Shown one piece after another: positions 19,815 to 31,010 of a stretch of 64,000 nt of DNA; position 1 is the first letter of the stretch, and each line of letters opens with the position of its first letter. Below the pieces are notes generated by a model that did no database searches, was not told the DNA's origin, and saw nothing but the letters and a program-made list of their open reading frames with translations. The DNA is from a bacterium (lineage in GTDB: Bacteria; Bacillota; Bacilli; Lactobacillales; Streptococcaceae). The position numbers and the translations under genes are program-made. Location of the stretch: contig CAJNCJ010000005.1 in assembly GCA_905221235.1 (NCBI GenBank), positions 1 through 64,000 of the forward strand. Reading direction: 5' to 3'.

Positions 19815-20916
19815 TTAATCTAACTCATTTCTCACACACTGCAAGGCTGCTCCAATTACTTGGTGCATATCGTAATAACGATAGTGTCCTAAACGACCAC
19901 CAAAGATAACATTCCCTTGCTCATCAGCGAGTTTTTTATATGATTTATACAAATGATTATTACGATCATTATTAACTGGATAATAAGGATCATCACCTTT
20001 TTCCCAAGTTTTAGAATATTCTTTAGTAATAATAGTCTTGGCTTCATTTCCAAACTCAAAATGTTTGTGTTCAATAATACGTGTATATGGAGTTTCTGCA
20101 TCCGTATAGTTCACAACTGCATTTCCTTGGTAATTTTCCATATCCAAGGTCTCGTTTTCAAAACGAAGACTACGGTACTCTAGTTCTCCCAACTCATAGT
20201 CGAAGAATTCATCAATCATACCAGTAAAGACAATCTTAGGGAAGTCCTTCATATATTGCTCTTTATTGGCAAAGAAATCAACATTTGTTTCTACATCAAT
20301 ATTTTCATGATCTAACATTTTTTCAACTATTTGAGTGTAGCCACCAATTGGAATCCCTTGATAAGTATCATTAAAATAGTTGTTATCGTAGGTCAGGCGT
20401 ACTGGCAAACGGCGAATGATGAAGGCTGGAAGTTCCGTAGTTGGCTTGCCCCACTGTTTCTCAGTATAATCTTTGATTAATTTTTCGTAGATATCTGTAC
20501 CTACAAGAGAGATTGCCTGTTCTTCCAAATTTTCTGGAGTTTTGCCATTTAAAACAGTACGTTGCTCATCAATCTTAGCTTGTGCTTCTGCTGGCGTTAC
20601 AACTCCCCAAAGTTTATTGAAGGTATTCATATTAAAAGGAAGGTTATAAATCTCACCCTTATAATTTGCAACAGGAGAGTTGGTATAGCGGTTAAACTCT
20701 GCAAACTGATTTACATAATCCCAAATCTCCTTGTCAGAAGTATGGAAAATATGAGCACCATACTGATGAACTTGAATTCCTTCCTCTTCACGGATATAAA
20801 TATTTTCCGCGATATGATTTCGTTTTTCAATGACTTTTACTTTTTTCTTTTAAGGCTGCTTCATAGGCAAAGACTGCACCAAAAAGACCAGCACCAACGA
20901 TAAGATAATCATACAT
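19815..20916 (-). pseudogene. glf: UDP-galactopyranose mutase, frameshifted second copy
   Basis: Read on the minus strand from ATG at 20916, the gene starts MYDYLIVGAGLFGAVFAYEA and then runs out of frame about 25 codons in, at a run of six A (complement of 20841-20846), meeting a TGA soon after. Skipping one base restores KVKVIEKR and the rest of Glf down to the stop at 19815. The total of 1,102 bases is one more than a multiple of three, so a single-base insertion explains it. The downstream part could only start at Met (20630), losing the FAD-binding fold. A full-length homologue lies at 28482-29579, clearly diverged. A sequencing error in the A run is the main alternative. Confidence 0.85.
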
Positions 20917-20978
20917 ACGATACTCCTTTGGAGTTCATTATCTGTCTCTTTTATTAGACTTGAAAATCATTCTATTGC

Positions 20979-21830
20979 TTATCTTACTTCTTGTTTATAA
21001 AATTCTTTCAAAGCATCTTGCCAAGTTGGAATAACAAATCCAGTAGCTTTAGCTTTAGCCAGGCTCATCGTGGAGTTTAGAGGACGTTTAGCTTTTGCTG
21101 GAAATTGACTTGAATCTACTGGCTTGATTTCCACATCTGTATCTTTCAAAATTTCAACTGCAAAATCATACCAAGTTGTGTCTTCTGTCGCATCATTCGA
21201 TAAATGATAGTAACCAAATTCCTTGCGGTTTTCAGCTAGGTAGGTCATGAATTCAGCCAAGGTACGAGTCCAAGTCGGACGACCGTGCTGGTCATTTACA
21301 ACTGTCAATATCTTATGAGTTTTCGCAAGATTTTGCATGGTAAAAACAAAGTTTTTACCATAATTTCCAAATACCCAGGCAGTACGGATAATATAGAAAT
21401 TAGCCACATGCTTCTCGACTAACTCTTCTCCTATGCGCTTTGTACGTCCATACTCTGTCTGTGGATCTGGTCGGTCATCAACTTCCCACTCTTGTCCAAC
21501 TGGTTTCTTACCATCAAAGACATAGTCGGTAGAAATATAAACTAGAGTTGCACCATGCTTTTCAGATGCTTTTGCGACATTTTCTGTCCCCGTAACATTG
21601 ATAGCAAAGTCTAATTCTTTTCCTTCATCCTCTGCTGCATCAACAGCGGTGTAGGCTGCACAGTGGTAGACTAAAGTTGGTTTCACCTCTTCAAAAACCT
21701 TCTCAACCATTTCTGCATTGGTAATGTCCATCTCAGCCACATCTACTGCCACATATTCTTCATTACGTTCATCCAATAAATAACGAAGTTCAGTTCCTAA
21801 TTGGCCTTTTGCTCCTGTAATTAAAATCAT
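20979..21830 (-). CDS. rmlD: dTDP-4-dehydrorhamnose reductase
   Basis: This 283-residue short-chain reductase makes dTDP-L-rhamnose in the last step of the Rml pathway. It has the nucleotide loop MILITGAKGQLGTELR at the N-terminus, YISTDYVFDG near 105-114 and the catalytic YGRTKRIGE (Tyr-x3-Lys) near 137-145. Length is normal. It is separated from rmlB by a nuclease gene and a remnant of rmlB, instead of following rmlB directly as in most rhamnose-containing capsule loci. Confidence 0.95.
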   Translation of the reverse strand: MILITGAKGQLGTELRYLLDERNEEYVAVDVAEMDITNAEMVEKVFEEVKPTLVYHCAAYTAVDAAEDEGKELDFAINVTGTENVAKASEKHGATLVYISTDYVFDGKKPVGQEWEVDDRPDPQTEYGRTKRIGEELVEKHVANFYIIRTAWVFGNYGKNFVFTMQNLAKTHKILTVVNDQHGRPTWTRTLAEFMTYLAENRKEFGYYHLSNDATEDTTWYDFAVEILKDTDVEIKPVDSSQFPAKAKRPLNSTMSLAKAKATGFVIPTWQDALKEFYKQEVR

Positions 21831-21860
21831 CTATATCCCTTTCTAATATGTAACTCTTTC

Positions 21861-22123
<263 letters not shown>

Positions 22124-22162
22124 TCATAATTCCTTTATAATAAGTTATAAAATTTACTAAAC

Positions 22163-23740
22163 TTATTCTAATTCTTCTTTTAATAAATTTAACGTCAAAA
22201 TTCTCAAATTATCTGAATTATTAGGATACTGTCTAATCATTGTAACATTTTTATCTAATAAAATAACAGGCCTAATAGAATAATCTTTATACTTACTTTT
22301 CACAAAATCTACTTTTTTCTGAAGTTGTTTTTTAAACTTTTTATGTAGATCACTTATTCTATTTCTATACGACGAAAAATCCGATGGAAACTGTAATACT
22401 TTACACTCAATAACATAGATAATTCGTTTAGCTTCATTTATTGCTAAACAATCAATTTCTCCTGTATTTTGATTTCGAAAATCATCATTCGCAATTTCTT
22501 CAGTCACTATTCCTGTTTCTGTATATATTTGCCAAGCTCCACAATCAGTAACACCACCAGATTGATATCCAAAATTAGATAATAACTTAATAACTTCTAT
22601 TTCAAAAGGTTTTGAATATATATTTTGAAATAACTTTTCATCTTTTTCAGATATTGTTCCTGTTGTATTCATTTTAAAAATAAATGATTCAATGTAATTA
22701 TTAAGAGAATCAAACAGATTATAACATGATGTAAAACAATATTTCTCATTAAATAATGGAATTAAAGGTCTTGAGACAATTTTATTTGGATTTCCTAAAT
22801 AGTCAATATCTAGAAAATCTCTAGTTAACATTAAATTATTTTTAAAGTTTGAATCAGAAGTGCACTGAGAAGTAATTCTCTCAAATTCAATCATACTTAA
22901 GTAAAATATCCCACTATTATTTTGTAGCTGAACAAAGGAATTAGTAAACAAATCCAATCTCAATTTTAAGCCCTTCCAAAAATTTGTATACCTAGTATCA
23001 TCAACTCCTTTGAAATGTTCAAAAAAAGTTCCTTTAAAATAATCAATACTATTTGGTGCTTCTCCATCGAATATTTTTTTTATAGAATTGATGTATTTTC
23101 CAGGATCATCAAAAAATAAATTATTATTTATTTCTGTAGACCTTTGTCCATCGCCATATATAACTTCTGGAAAGATATAGTTATTCTGTAAAAATGTTCT
23201 AGAAGCTTCATCCAATCCTACCTCCATTTCAGATAAATAAAGATTTATTTGCAAATTATTTTTCTCATCTGAAAATAACCACTGATAATGAACGAGGTTT
23301 GAATACTTAATCATCTTTTTTAATAAAATAAAAAAAGATTGCTCTAGTCGACAAGTATTGCTTAAAAGAGTTTTATCTCCCTCCAACCACATAATAGCAA
23401 TTAAATTTTTTAATGCTATACCTTTATCTTTCAAATGTTTCCAATTATCATCAAAATAAATTTTATCTAGAGCTTTCATAAGTATAGGTATAATGAAATT
23501 TATATTGACTCCTTTAGAAAGAAAAATAATATCTTTTTTGAGTTTGTCCATCTCTTCGAAAATATCATCTTTGCTTTTTAAAATGACATACTCAGATGAG
23601 GCCCCGTTTTTTTGCTCTAACTCCTGTAGAAGATAACTCACATTACTGTACAAATTATCCATACCAATCTTCATCGCTTTTTCTATTGATTTCATCTTTT
23701 CTTTTTCCAAACTTCGTATACGTTTTTTCTTCACTTTCAT
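22163..23740 (-). CDS. putative PD-(D/E)XK nuclease, unknown N-terminal region
   Basis: This 525-residue protein is not one I recognise by name. Residues about 375-490 look like a PD-(D/E)XK restriction-endonuclease-like fold: a leading helix with FEIEVIKLLSNFGY (Glu380/Glu382), then GEIDCLAI (Asp430), then IIYVIECKVLQ (Glu445-x-Lys447), the spacing expected for the metal site, followed by a helix rich in Lys. Residues 1-370 are mostly helical and match nothing I can name; no helicase, methylase or DNA-binding motif is visible. The gene is very AT-rich compared with rml genes. AAAGGAAAAAG precedes the ATG. It sits between rmlB and rmlD and has no role expected in sugar synthesis; a stand-alone defence or DNA-processing role is inference only. 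Confidence 0.7.
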   Translation of the reverse strand: MKVKKKRIRSLEKEKMKSIEKAMKIGMDNLYSNVSYLLQELEQKNGASSEYVILKSKDDIFEEMDKLKKDIIFLSKGVNINFIIPILMKALDKIYFDDNWKHLKDKGIALKNLIAIMWLEGDKTLLSNTCRLEQSFFILLKKMIKYSNLVHYQWLFSDEKNNLQINLYLSEMEVGLDEASRTFLQNNYIFPEVIYGDGQRSTEINNNLFFDDPGKYINSIKKIFDGEAPNSIDYFKGTFFEHFKGVDDTRYTNFWKGLKLRLDLFTNSFVQLQNNSGIFYLSMIEFERITSQCTSDSNFKNNLMLTRDFLDIDYLGNPNKIVSRPLIPLFNEKYCFTSCYNLFDSLNNYIESFIFKMNTTGTISEKDEKLFQNIYSKPFEIEVIKLLSNFGYQSGGVTDCGAWQIYTETGIVTEEIANDDFRNQNTGEIDCLAINEAKRIIYVIECKVLQFPSDFSSYRNRISDLHKKFKKQLQKKVDFVKSKYKDYSIRPVILLDKNVTMIRQYPNNSDNLRILTLNLLKEELE

Positions 23741-23774
23741 ATACTTTTTCCTTTCACCTGATTAATAATTCTTC

Positions 23775-24870
<1,096 letters not shown>

Positions 24871-25464
24871 TTACAAATCCTCTTTTTTCAAAGGTTTTAC
24901 ATCCTTAAGTAGTGGATGATTTTTATCAGCTTCTGAAACCTCTGCTTCTGCAAGATTTTCCCATTCAATGCCAAGGCTTGGATCAGCGTAATTCACAAAG
25001 GCATACTTGGGTTTGAGTTCAAGAGCCCAATAATCATTAACCAGATAGCTATAAGAGACTGTATCTGATAGAACCTGAAATCCATTAGCCACTCCACGAG
25101 GAACAAAAATACCCTTACTCGCATCAATTACTGTTTGATAGGTATTTCCGAAAGTTTCTCCCTCGCGGAGATCAACCCAAGAACCCAGAACTTTCCCACC
25201 ATCTGCTACAGAGATGTACTTATCCCAAGGTTCTGCGTGGAGGCCACGGAGAACATTTTTACGTGAAAAGGATACATTGTTTTGTAATTTGCCTTCTGCA
25301 AAGAAAGACTCTGGGAAACCAAGGGGAAGCATTTTTTCCTTTTGGAAATTTTCTTTAAACCAACCACGATTATCTCCATGAACAGGGATATCAAATTCTA
25401 ACATACCTGGAATAGCTTCAACCTTTCGAACCGCAAGCGTCTTACCGAAAAAATTATCTGTCAT
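24871..25464 (-). CDS. rmlC: dTDP-4-dehydrorhamnose 3,5-epimerase
   Basis: This 197-residue cupin enzyme epimerises the 4-keto sugar at C3 and C5. It shows DIPVHGDNRGWFKENF, VLRGLHAEPWDKYISV with the catalytic His, and FVPRGVANGFQVL. It abuts rmlA directly: its ATG follows the rmlA stop without a gap. It is of the slightly longer streptococcal RmlC type. Confidence 0.95.
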   Translation of the reverse strand: MTDNFFGKTLAVRKVEAIPGMLEFDIPVHGDNRGWFKENFQKEKMLPLGFPESFFAEGKLQNNVSFSRKNVLRGLHAEPWDKYISVADGGKVLGSWVDLREGETFGNTYQTVIDASKGIFVPRGVANGFQVLSDTVSYSYLVNDYWALELKPKYAFVNYADPSLGIEWENLAEAEVSEADKNHPLLKDVKPLKKEDL

Positions 25465-26334
25465 CTATGCTTCTCCAATCAAACGGAGCAAATATTGTCC
25501 GTATTCATTTTTCTTAAGAGGTTGTGCTAACTTTAATACATCCTCACGGCTGATATACCCCATACGATAAGCAATTTCTTCTAGATTTGCAACTTGAAGA
25601 TTCTGCATACGTTGCACTGTTTCAATATACTGTGACGCTTCTAATAAACTTTCATGAGTTCCTGTATCCAACCAAGCAAAACCACGCCCCATCAGCTCAA
25701 CTGATAAGTCTCCACGTTCTAAATATGCTTTATTTACGTCTGTAATTTCCAATTCACCACGAGGACTTGGTTTAATACTTTTGGAAATTTCTACAACATC
25801 ATTATCGTAGAAATAAAGGCCTGTCACTGCATAATTGGAACGAGGTTGTTCGGGTTTTTCTTCAATAGAAATGGCATTCATTTCTTCATTAAACTCTACA
25901 ACACCAAATCGTTCAGGATCCTTAACTTGATATCCAAAAACAGTTGCACCTTTCTCCTTACTAGCCGCCTTCTGAAGCATTTTAGATAGACCTGGACCAT
26001 AGTAAATATTATCTCCTAAAATTAGAGCAACACTGTCTTTCCCAATAAATTTTTCACCAATAATAAAGGCCTGAGCCAATCCATCTGGACTAGGTTGTGC
26101 CGCATAAGAGAGATTAATTCCCAACTCCGAACCATCTTGAAGTAGTTCCTTAAAACGAGGTAAATCATGAGGAGTAGAGATAATTAAAATATCTTTGATA
26201 CCAGCTAACATGAGTGTCGATAGAGGATAATAAATCATAGGTTTATCATAAACCGGCATCAGTTGTTTGGATGTGGCACGAGTCAAAGGATATAAGCGAG
26301 TTCCTGAACCTCCTGCAAGAATAATACCTTTCAT
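25465..26334 (-). CDS. rmlA: glucose-1-phosphate thymidylyltransferase
   Basis: This 289-residue nucleotidyltransferase makes dTDP-glucose, the first step to dTDP-rhamnose. It has [18 protein letters not shown] at the N-terminus, [17 protein letters not shown] near 23-39, [16 protein letters not shown] and [20 protein letters not shown]. The gap of 87 bases upstream is AT-rich and I see no convincing terminator in it, so the rml genes probably belong to the capsule operon. Confidence 0.96.
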   Translation of the reverse strand: MKGIILAGGSGTRLYPLTRATSKQLMPVYDKPMIYYPLSTLMLAGIKDILIISTPHDLPRFKELLQDGSELGINLSYAAQPSPDGLAQAFIIGEKFIGKDSVALILGDNIYYGPGLSKMLQKAASKEKGATVFGYQVKDPERFGVVEFNEEMNAISIEEKPEQPRSNYAVTGLYFYDNDVVEISKSIKPSPRGELEITDVNKAYLERGDLSVELMGRGFAWLDTGTHESLLEASQYIETVQRMQNLQVANLEEIAYRMGYISREDVLKLAQPLKKNEYGQYLLRLIGEA

Positions 26335-26421
26335 AATCGAACTACCTTTCTATGTTAGATTAGAATTTTTCTCATTAGTAATCAGAGACAAATGATACAC
26401 TACTTATTAAATTTAAACTAA

Positions 26422-27477
26422 TTATTTAGTTAATTTCTCTAAAGCTGTTTTTAAATAATAGCCTGATCTAATATTATTTCCTACCTTTTGTGCATTTTCA
26501 ACTAACTCTTGATATTCTTCTTCCGAAATAGTATTGATTTTTTCTTTTATATCAAACAAAGAATCAACTGTAATACCACAATTATTTTTTAAGACGAAAT
26601 GTGACAAAGCAGATTCCTTCCAGACAACAATAGGAAGACCAGAGGCCAAATAAAGTGACGCTTTATGAGAATTGTTATAGCGTAGATATTCTCCAAAAAA
26701 TCCACTACAAGTTTCAGAACTGTCACCATCCCAAACTAAACCGAAACTTCCTTCCAATGCTGACGGAAGTTCATCTGGAAGAAATGAACCAAAATAGGTT
26801 TCATTGGATAGCTTTCTAGCCTCATCAAAACCAACACCATATAAATTAAAATGAGGCTCGATAGGCAATGAGTATAGATATGCTGCTTTATCTTGTGATA
26901 AATTTCCCGCAATAATTATTGGTTGTTCTTTTCTTAAACTAGTTTTTTCTTTAAAATCTGGAATTAGATAATCAAAGATTTCTAAATTAGTAATCTTTTC
27001 TCCCAGAACTCCTTTATTAACCAATACGCCTTTCATTACTTCATTATGAGCAATAATACCATTTACATTATGTAGAGAAGATCCCTCCGTAATTTTCATA
27101 CGTAATTTCATTCTAAAAGGTAATGTTTCATCATTTACAAAACGTAAAGTTTCTAAATCATGAATCAGAAAATAGGTTTTAATACCTTTTTTTCTAAGGG
27201 ATTTTAGTAAATTACTAAACAGTAAGGAATGGTGTAATAATGGAAATTGGATAACAATCTCATCGCCTCTTTTTAAAAGTTTGAATGCTTTTGATAGTGC
27301 TTGATATTTATGTATCTGTGCCTCGAGAACATTCATTTTATACCAGTTCTTAACCAATACTTTTAAAGGACTATACTCCAACTCATTTAACACAGTTTCA
27401 ACATCATTACGTGCCTTATTGCCAGCATTTTTTTGGTTAACATCATTTAAAAATTCTTCTTTTAAGTAGTATTTCAT
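26422..27477 (-). CDS. galactofuranosyltransferase, WbbI-like
   Basis: This 351-residue protein resembles the beta-1,6-galactofuranosyltransferase WbbI of E. coli over its length: KARNDVETVL at the N-terminus, EIVIQFPLLHHSLLFS, YFLIHDLETLR, an IAHNEVMK segment, QDKAAYLYSLP, NLYGVGFDEA, FGLVWDGDSSETCSGFFGEY and NSHKASLYLASGLPIVVWKE. It would add Galf from UDP-Galf to the repeat unit, which fits the intact glf gene two genes upstream. In the receptor polysaccharide loci of oral streptococci a comparable gene sits near the Stealth-type transferase. The acceptor and linkage cannot be read from sequence. Confidence 0.8.
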   Translation of the reverse strand: MKYYLKEEFLNDVNQKNAGNKARNDVETVLNELEYSPLKVLVKNWYKMNVLEAQIHKYQALSKAFKLLKRGDEIVIQFPLLHHSLLFSNLLKSLRKKGIKTYFLIHDLETLRFVNDETLPFRMKLRMKITEGSSLHNVNGIIAHNEVMKGVLVNKGVLGEKITNLEIFDYLIPDFKEKTSLRKEQPIIIAGNLSQDKAAYLYSLPIEPHFNLYGVGFDEARKLSNETYFGSFLPDELPSALEGSFGLVWDGDSSETCSGFFGEYLRYNNSHKASLYLASGLPIVVWKESALSHFVLKNNCGITVDSLFDIKEKINTISEEEYQELVENAQKVGNNIRSGYYLKTALEKLTK

Positions 27478-27487
27478 ATTTTACCTT

Positions 27488-28477
27488 TCATTTTTCAAAA
27501 GATGACTTTTCTGGATAGCGTTCTTCTAATAATTTTTTGAAAAGTATAATACTTCTTTCATCAATATTAATATTATCATTCACACACAGTAGTTTTCGCT
27601 TTTTATTTCCAAAAATTTTAATAATTTGATCGATTTGATTTAACTCAACTGATTCGCCCATATTCTTTGAAATCGGATAAAACTCATTACTTTCAATCTG
27701 CCAATGCTGACAAATATACTGATTCACATCCATCCCATAATTTCTAAATTGATTCCGTGATGTTCTATCCAATACCTCCTCCTCAATCTCCCAAAGATGA
27801 GCTAAAGTGCTCTTTTTCATTGGAACTGGAAGATGCTGATTTACATATCCTGTAGGCCCCCAGGGAAGTAATAAGATATTCTTCATTATTAAAGTACCAT
27901 ATCTATAATTAAAAAATTTCCAAGGAGAAGACTTTAAGGCTTGCTTTTTGGGGAAATGACGATAAATTAACTCAACATTATTATGATAAGTGTTTGTATA
28001 CGACAACCATGGAACTAAAGCATCGTAAACTGCTAAAAGCTTCGGTTGATTATTTTTGAAGAAATCTGAAGGTTTTACATCTTTTATCAAATACATGTCA
28101 TCGTTAAAATAAATAAAATTTTCAGACAACCCTTCAATTCTATGAAGATTTAACTCAATAGCCGCTGAATTAAAAGTTGGAAGATATGATTCTGGAATAA
28201 ATTCCTTATGTGATATAAATCTCAACTTTGGATGACTAAGATTCAGCCAGCTCGGCTTTTGACCATTCGTAATTAAATAAATATTATTTACCCATGGTGC
28301 ATGCCTCTCAATCATACGAAACCAATACTGAAAAATTCCATATTCACGATAACGCTGTTCACCATCTGTTTCTGCATTTAACGATTCCTTTTGACTAGTT
28401 ACTCTTTGTTTTTCCTTAATAAAGTTAGGATCATTCCCATCTACCCATAAAACAACAATATCAATTTTATCCTTCAT
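27488..28477 (-). CDS. Stealth-family sugar-1-phosphate transferase
   Basis: This 329-residue protein has the conserved Stealth regions: IDIVVLWVDGNDPNFI at the start (CR1), YREYGIFQYWFRMIERHAPW with NIYLITNGQ (CR2), LSENFIYFNDDMYL (with the acidic metal site) and a C-terminal CR4-like segment. Stealth proteins transfer hexose-1-phosphate and create phosphodiester links, as WefC does in receptor polysaccharides of S. oralis and S. gordonii. It lies between glf and the Galf transferase. It suggests that the capsule repeat has a phosphodiester bridge; which sugar-1-P is moved is unknown. Confidence 0.85.
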   Translation of the reverse strand: MKDKIDIVVLWVDGNDPNFIKEKQRVTSQKESLNAETDGEQRYREYGIFQYWFRMIERHAPWVNNIYLITNGQKPSWLNLSHPKLRFISHKEFIPESYLPTFNSAAIELNLHRIEGLSENFIYFNDDMYLIKDVKPSDFFKNNQPKLLAVYDALVPWLSYTNTYHNNVELIYRHFPKKQALKSSPWKFFNYRYGTLIMKNILLLPWGPTGYVNQHLPVPMKKSTLAHLWEIEEEVLDRTSRNQFRNYGMDVNQYICQHWQIESNEFYPISKNMGESVELNQIDQIIKIFGNKKRKLLCVNDNINIDERSIILFKKLLEERYPEKSSFEK

Positions 28478-28481
28478 TATC

Positions 28482-29579
28482 TTATTTAAACTCTTCTTCT
28501 ACAACGTTCAGTGTACGTTCAATGACCACATGCATGTCGTAGTATTTGTAGTCTGCTAAACGTCCGCAGAAAATGACCTTATCGTTCTGTGCTGCTTCTT
28601 CTTGATATTTAGCAAACATAGCATTGTTTCTTTCATCATTGATTGGATAATAAGGCTCATCTCCACGTTTCCAATCAGCTGGGTATTCACGAGTAATAAC
28701 CGTTTTATCCTGAGTACCATACTCAAAGTGTTTATGCTCAATAATACGAGTATAAGGAATTTCTCGTTCCGTATAGTTAACAACTGCATTTCCTTGATAG
28801 TTTTCTTCATCAAGAACTTCATGCTCAAAACGAAGACTACGGTATTCTAACTCACCATGTTTATAATCGAAGTATTGGTCAATCATCCCTGTAAAGACAA
28901 CTTTTTCAGCAGAAGCCTCTAATTCTTGACGATTGGAAAAAAAGTCAATACCAAGTTCTACTTCTACATCCTTCAGCATATTTTCGATGATAACGTTGTA
29001 ACCCCCAATTGGAATACCTTGGTAACGATCATTAAAATAATTATTATCAAAGGTTAAACGAACTGGCAAGCGTTTGATGATGAACGGTGGGAGATCTGTC
29101 GCAGAACGTCCCCATTGCTTTTCAGTATATCCTTTAATCAATTTTTCATAAATATCTGGACCAATCAACTTGATAGCCTGTTCTTCCAAGTTTTTAGGTT
29201 CAACGTCCTGCATATGTGCTGTTTGTTCAGCAATCTTATCTTTGACTTCTTGAGGAGTTTTTGTCCCCCACATAGCATAAAAGGTATTCATATTGAAAGG
29301 TAGATTATAAAGACTGCCCTTGTAATTAGCGACAGGTGAGTTGATATAGTTGTTAAATTCAGCAAATTGATTCACATAATCCCAGACTTTCTTGTTAGAA
29401 GTATGGAAGATATGGGCACCATATTTATGAACATTAACACCTTCTACATTCTCGCAGTATATATTCCCACCAATATGGTCACGTTTATCAATAACTTTTA
29501 CTTTTTTTCCACGCTTGGTTGCTTCATAAGCAAAAATTGCTCCAGACAGACCAGCACCAACGATTAGATAGTCGTACAT
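28482..29579 (-). CDS. glf: UDP-galactopyranose mutase
   Basis: This 365-residue flavoenzyme converts UDP-galactopyranose to UDP-galactofuranose. It has the FAD motif YDYLIVGAGLSGAIFAYEA at the N-terminus, GAHIFHTSNKKVWDYVNQF, RLPVRLTFDNNYFND, FTGMIDQYFDYKHGELEYRS and a C-terminal GRLADYKYYDMHVVI. It is intact, unlike the copy at 19815-20916. Its product serves the WbbI-like transferase nearby. Confidence 0.96.
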   Translation of the reverse strand: MYDYLIVGAGLSGAIFAYEATKRGKKVKVIDKRDHIGGNIYCENVEGVNVHKYGAHIFHTSNKKVWDYVNQFAEFNNYINSPVANYKGSLYNLPFNMNTFYAMWGTKTPQEVKDKIAEQTAHMQDVEPKNLEEQAIKLIGPDIYEKLIKGYTEKQWGRSATDLPPFIIKRLPVRLTFDNNYFNDRYQGIPIGGYNVIIENMLKDVEVELGIDFFSNRQELEASAEKVVFTGMIDQYFDYKHGELEYRSLRFEHEVLDEENYQGNAVVNYTEREIPYTRIIEHKHFEYGTQDKTVITREYPADWKRGDEPYYPINDERNNAMFAKYQEEAAQNDKVIFCGRLADYKYYDMHVVIERTLNVVEEEFK

Positions 29580-29590
29580 AATACACCCCT

Positions 29591-31006
29591 TTATTTTTTT
29601 AATAATTGTTGTTTTAACTCATTTGGATTTATTACCTTTAAGATTAAGATCAAGCTGGCATAAATTATTGCTCCTAGAACAGCATACAGTCCCACATTAA
29701 TCATCGGTGATACATTTAGGAATTTTTTTATAAACAACAAAATACCATACATAACTCCAGATGAGATTATAATTTTGATCAATGAACCTAGAATGGGCAC
29801 CTCTCTCAAATAAGAACGAGTATAGAATAACTGTATCCCCCAAACTAATGCCTCTGTCAAGACAGACACAATTGCAGCACCTATATAGCCCAATTTTGGA
29901 AGCAAGAGAAGATTTAATCCCACACTAACAATAGCAGGAATTGTTGTTGACAGCATAAACTCTTTATTCTTATTATGAGGTATTAAGATTTGAATACCCA
30001 TGATATTGGTCCAACCAATAAAGAACATTCTAAAAATCATAATTGCTATCGCATAACGTGCCTCTTGAAAATCTTGCCCCAGGAAAAAATTTACAAAATC
30101 ATCATTTACGATTAACATCCCTGCCATAATAGGGAAAATTACCAAATTATAAATCAGAAATGACATCTCATGCATCTTGTTAACTGCTTTATGATCTCCT
30201 GAGGACAAAAGATTTGAAACTCGTGGTAACATAACACTACCCAATGAAGTTACTAGAGTTAATAAAATATTAATAAGTTTCAAAGCTTGGTCATAAATAC
30301 CTACATCTCTTGTTGAAGCAAGAGCTCCAAGCATAGTGCTATCTAATGTTACATAAAGCGATATAGCAATCTGAGGTAAGAACAATAAGATGACTGGCTT
30401 CAAATGTCTTTTAGCATACATTAAATCAAAGTATGGTTTACCAATAAACTCTCTTGCTGGTATCCACATACTTAATTGTCCCAACAATTCAAAAGTCGTC
30501 AGAAAAAAAACATATAAATATAGGTCGTTTGCTGATCTTATGAATAGAAAGATAGAAATAACACCAGCTAATTTCACAGTAATATTTCTTACTGTAATCT
30601 TTCGAAAATCCTCTAAACCTTGAAATAACCAAGAAATATCTAGAGCTTTAGAAAGCAAACTAAAACCTAGAATATAGGCCACAGGATTTTTCATAGCAGG
30701 TAAAGTCAGGCATAACAAAACATACAGTACAAAAGAACAAATAGCTGCCCCTAGCTGTAAAGTATAAATTCCCCAAAAATTCTTACGAATTATTGTTCGA
30801 TTACCAGAAATCTCCTTTGTCCCATAGTTGGCTACTCCTAAAGCAGCTAACAAAACAAAATAGGCAACAATGGAGTTGAAGAAGCTATAGGTTCCTAAAT
30901 CATCTGAAGAAAATACTCTCGTAACGTATGGGGTTGTGATGATAGGCAGTATTATGAGTAATAGCTGATAAGAAAGATTATAAGCATAATTTTTTAGAAC
31001 TTTCAT
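29591..31006 (-). CDS. wzx: Wzx polysaccharide repeat-unit flippase
   Basis: This 471-residue integral membrane protein has about 12-14 hydrophobic helices and the N-terminal pattern of the polysaccharide transport (MOP/PST) family: NYAYNLSYQLLLIILPIIT followed by PYVTRVFSSDDLGTYSFFNS. It flips undecaprenyl-linked repeat units across the membrane for Wzy polymerisation. It is followed by glf and preceded by wzy, as is typical of these clusters. Confidence 0.93.
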   Translation of the reverse strand: MKVLKNYAYNLSYQLLLIILPIITTPYVTRVFSSDDLGTYSFFNSIVAYFVLLAALGVANYGTKEISGNRTIIRKNFWGIYTLQLGAAICSFVLYVLLCLTLPAMKNPVAYILGFSLLSKALDISWLFQGLEDFRKITVRNITVKLAGVISIFLFIRSANDLYLYVFFLTTFELLGQLSMWIPAREFIGKPYFDLMYAKRHLKPVILLFLPQIAISLYVTLDSTMLGALASTRDVGIYDQALKLINILLTLVTSLGSVMLPRVSNLLSSGDHKAVNKMHEMSFLIYNLVIFPIMAGMLIVNDDFVNFFLGQDFQEARYAIAIMIFRMFFIGWTNIMGIQILIPHNKNKEFMLSTTIPAIVSVGLNLLLLPKLGYIGAAIVSVLTEALVWGIQLFYTRSYLREVPILGSLIKIIISSGVMYGILLFIKKFLNVSPMINVGLYAVLGAIIYASLILILKVINPNELKQQLLKK

Positions 31007-31010
31007 AGTT

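Noticed and set aside
20841..20846. Programmed frameshift in the second glf
   Set aside because: A +1 shift would be needed, no recognised stimulator is visible, and an intact glf is present; a plain mutation is simpler.
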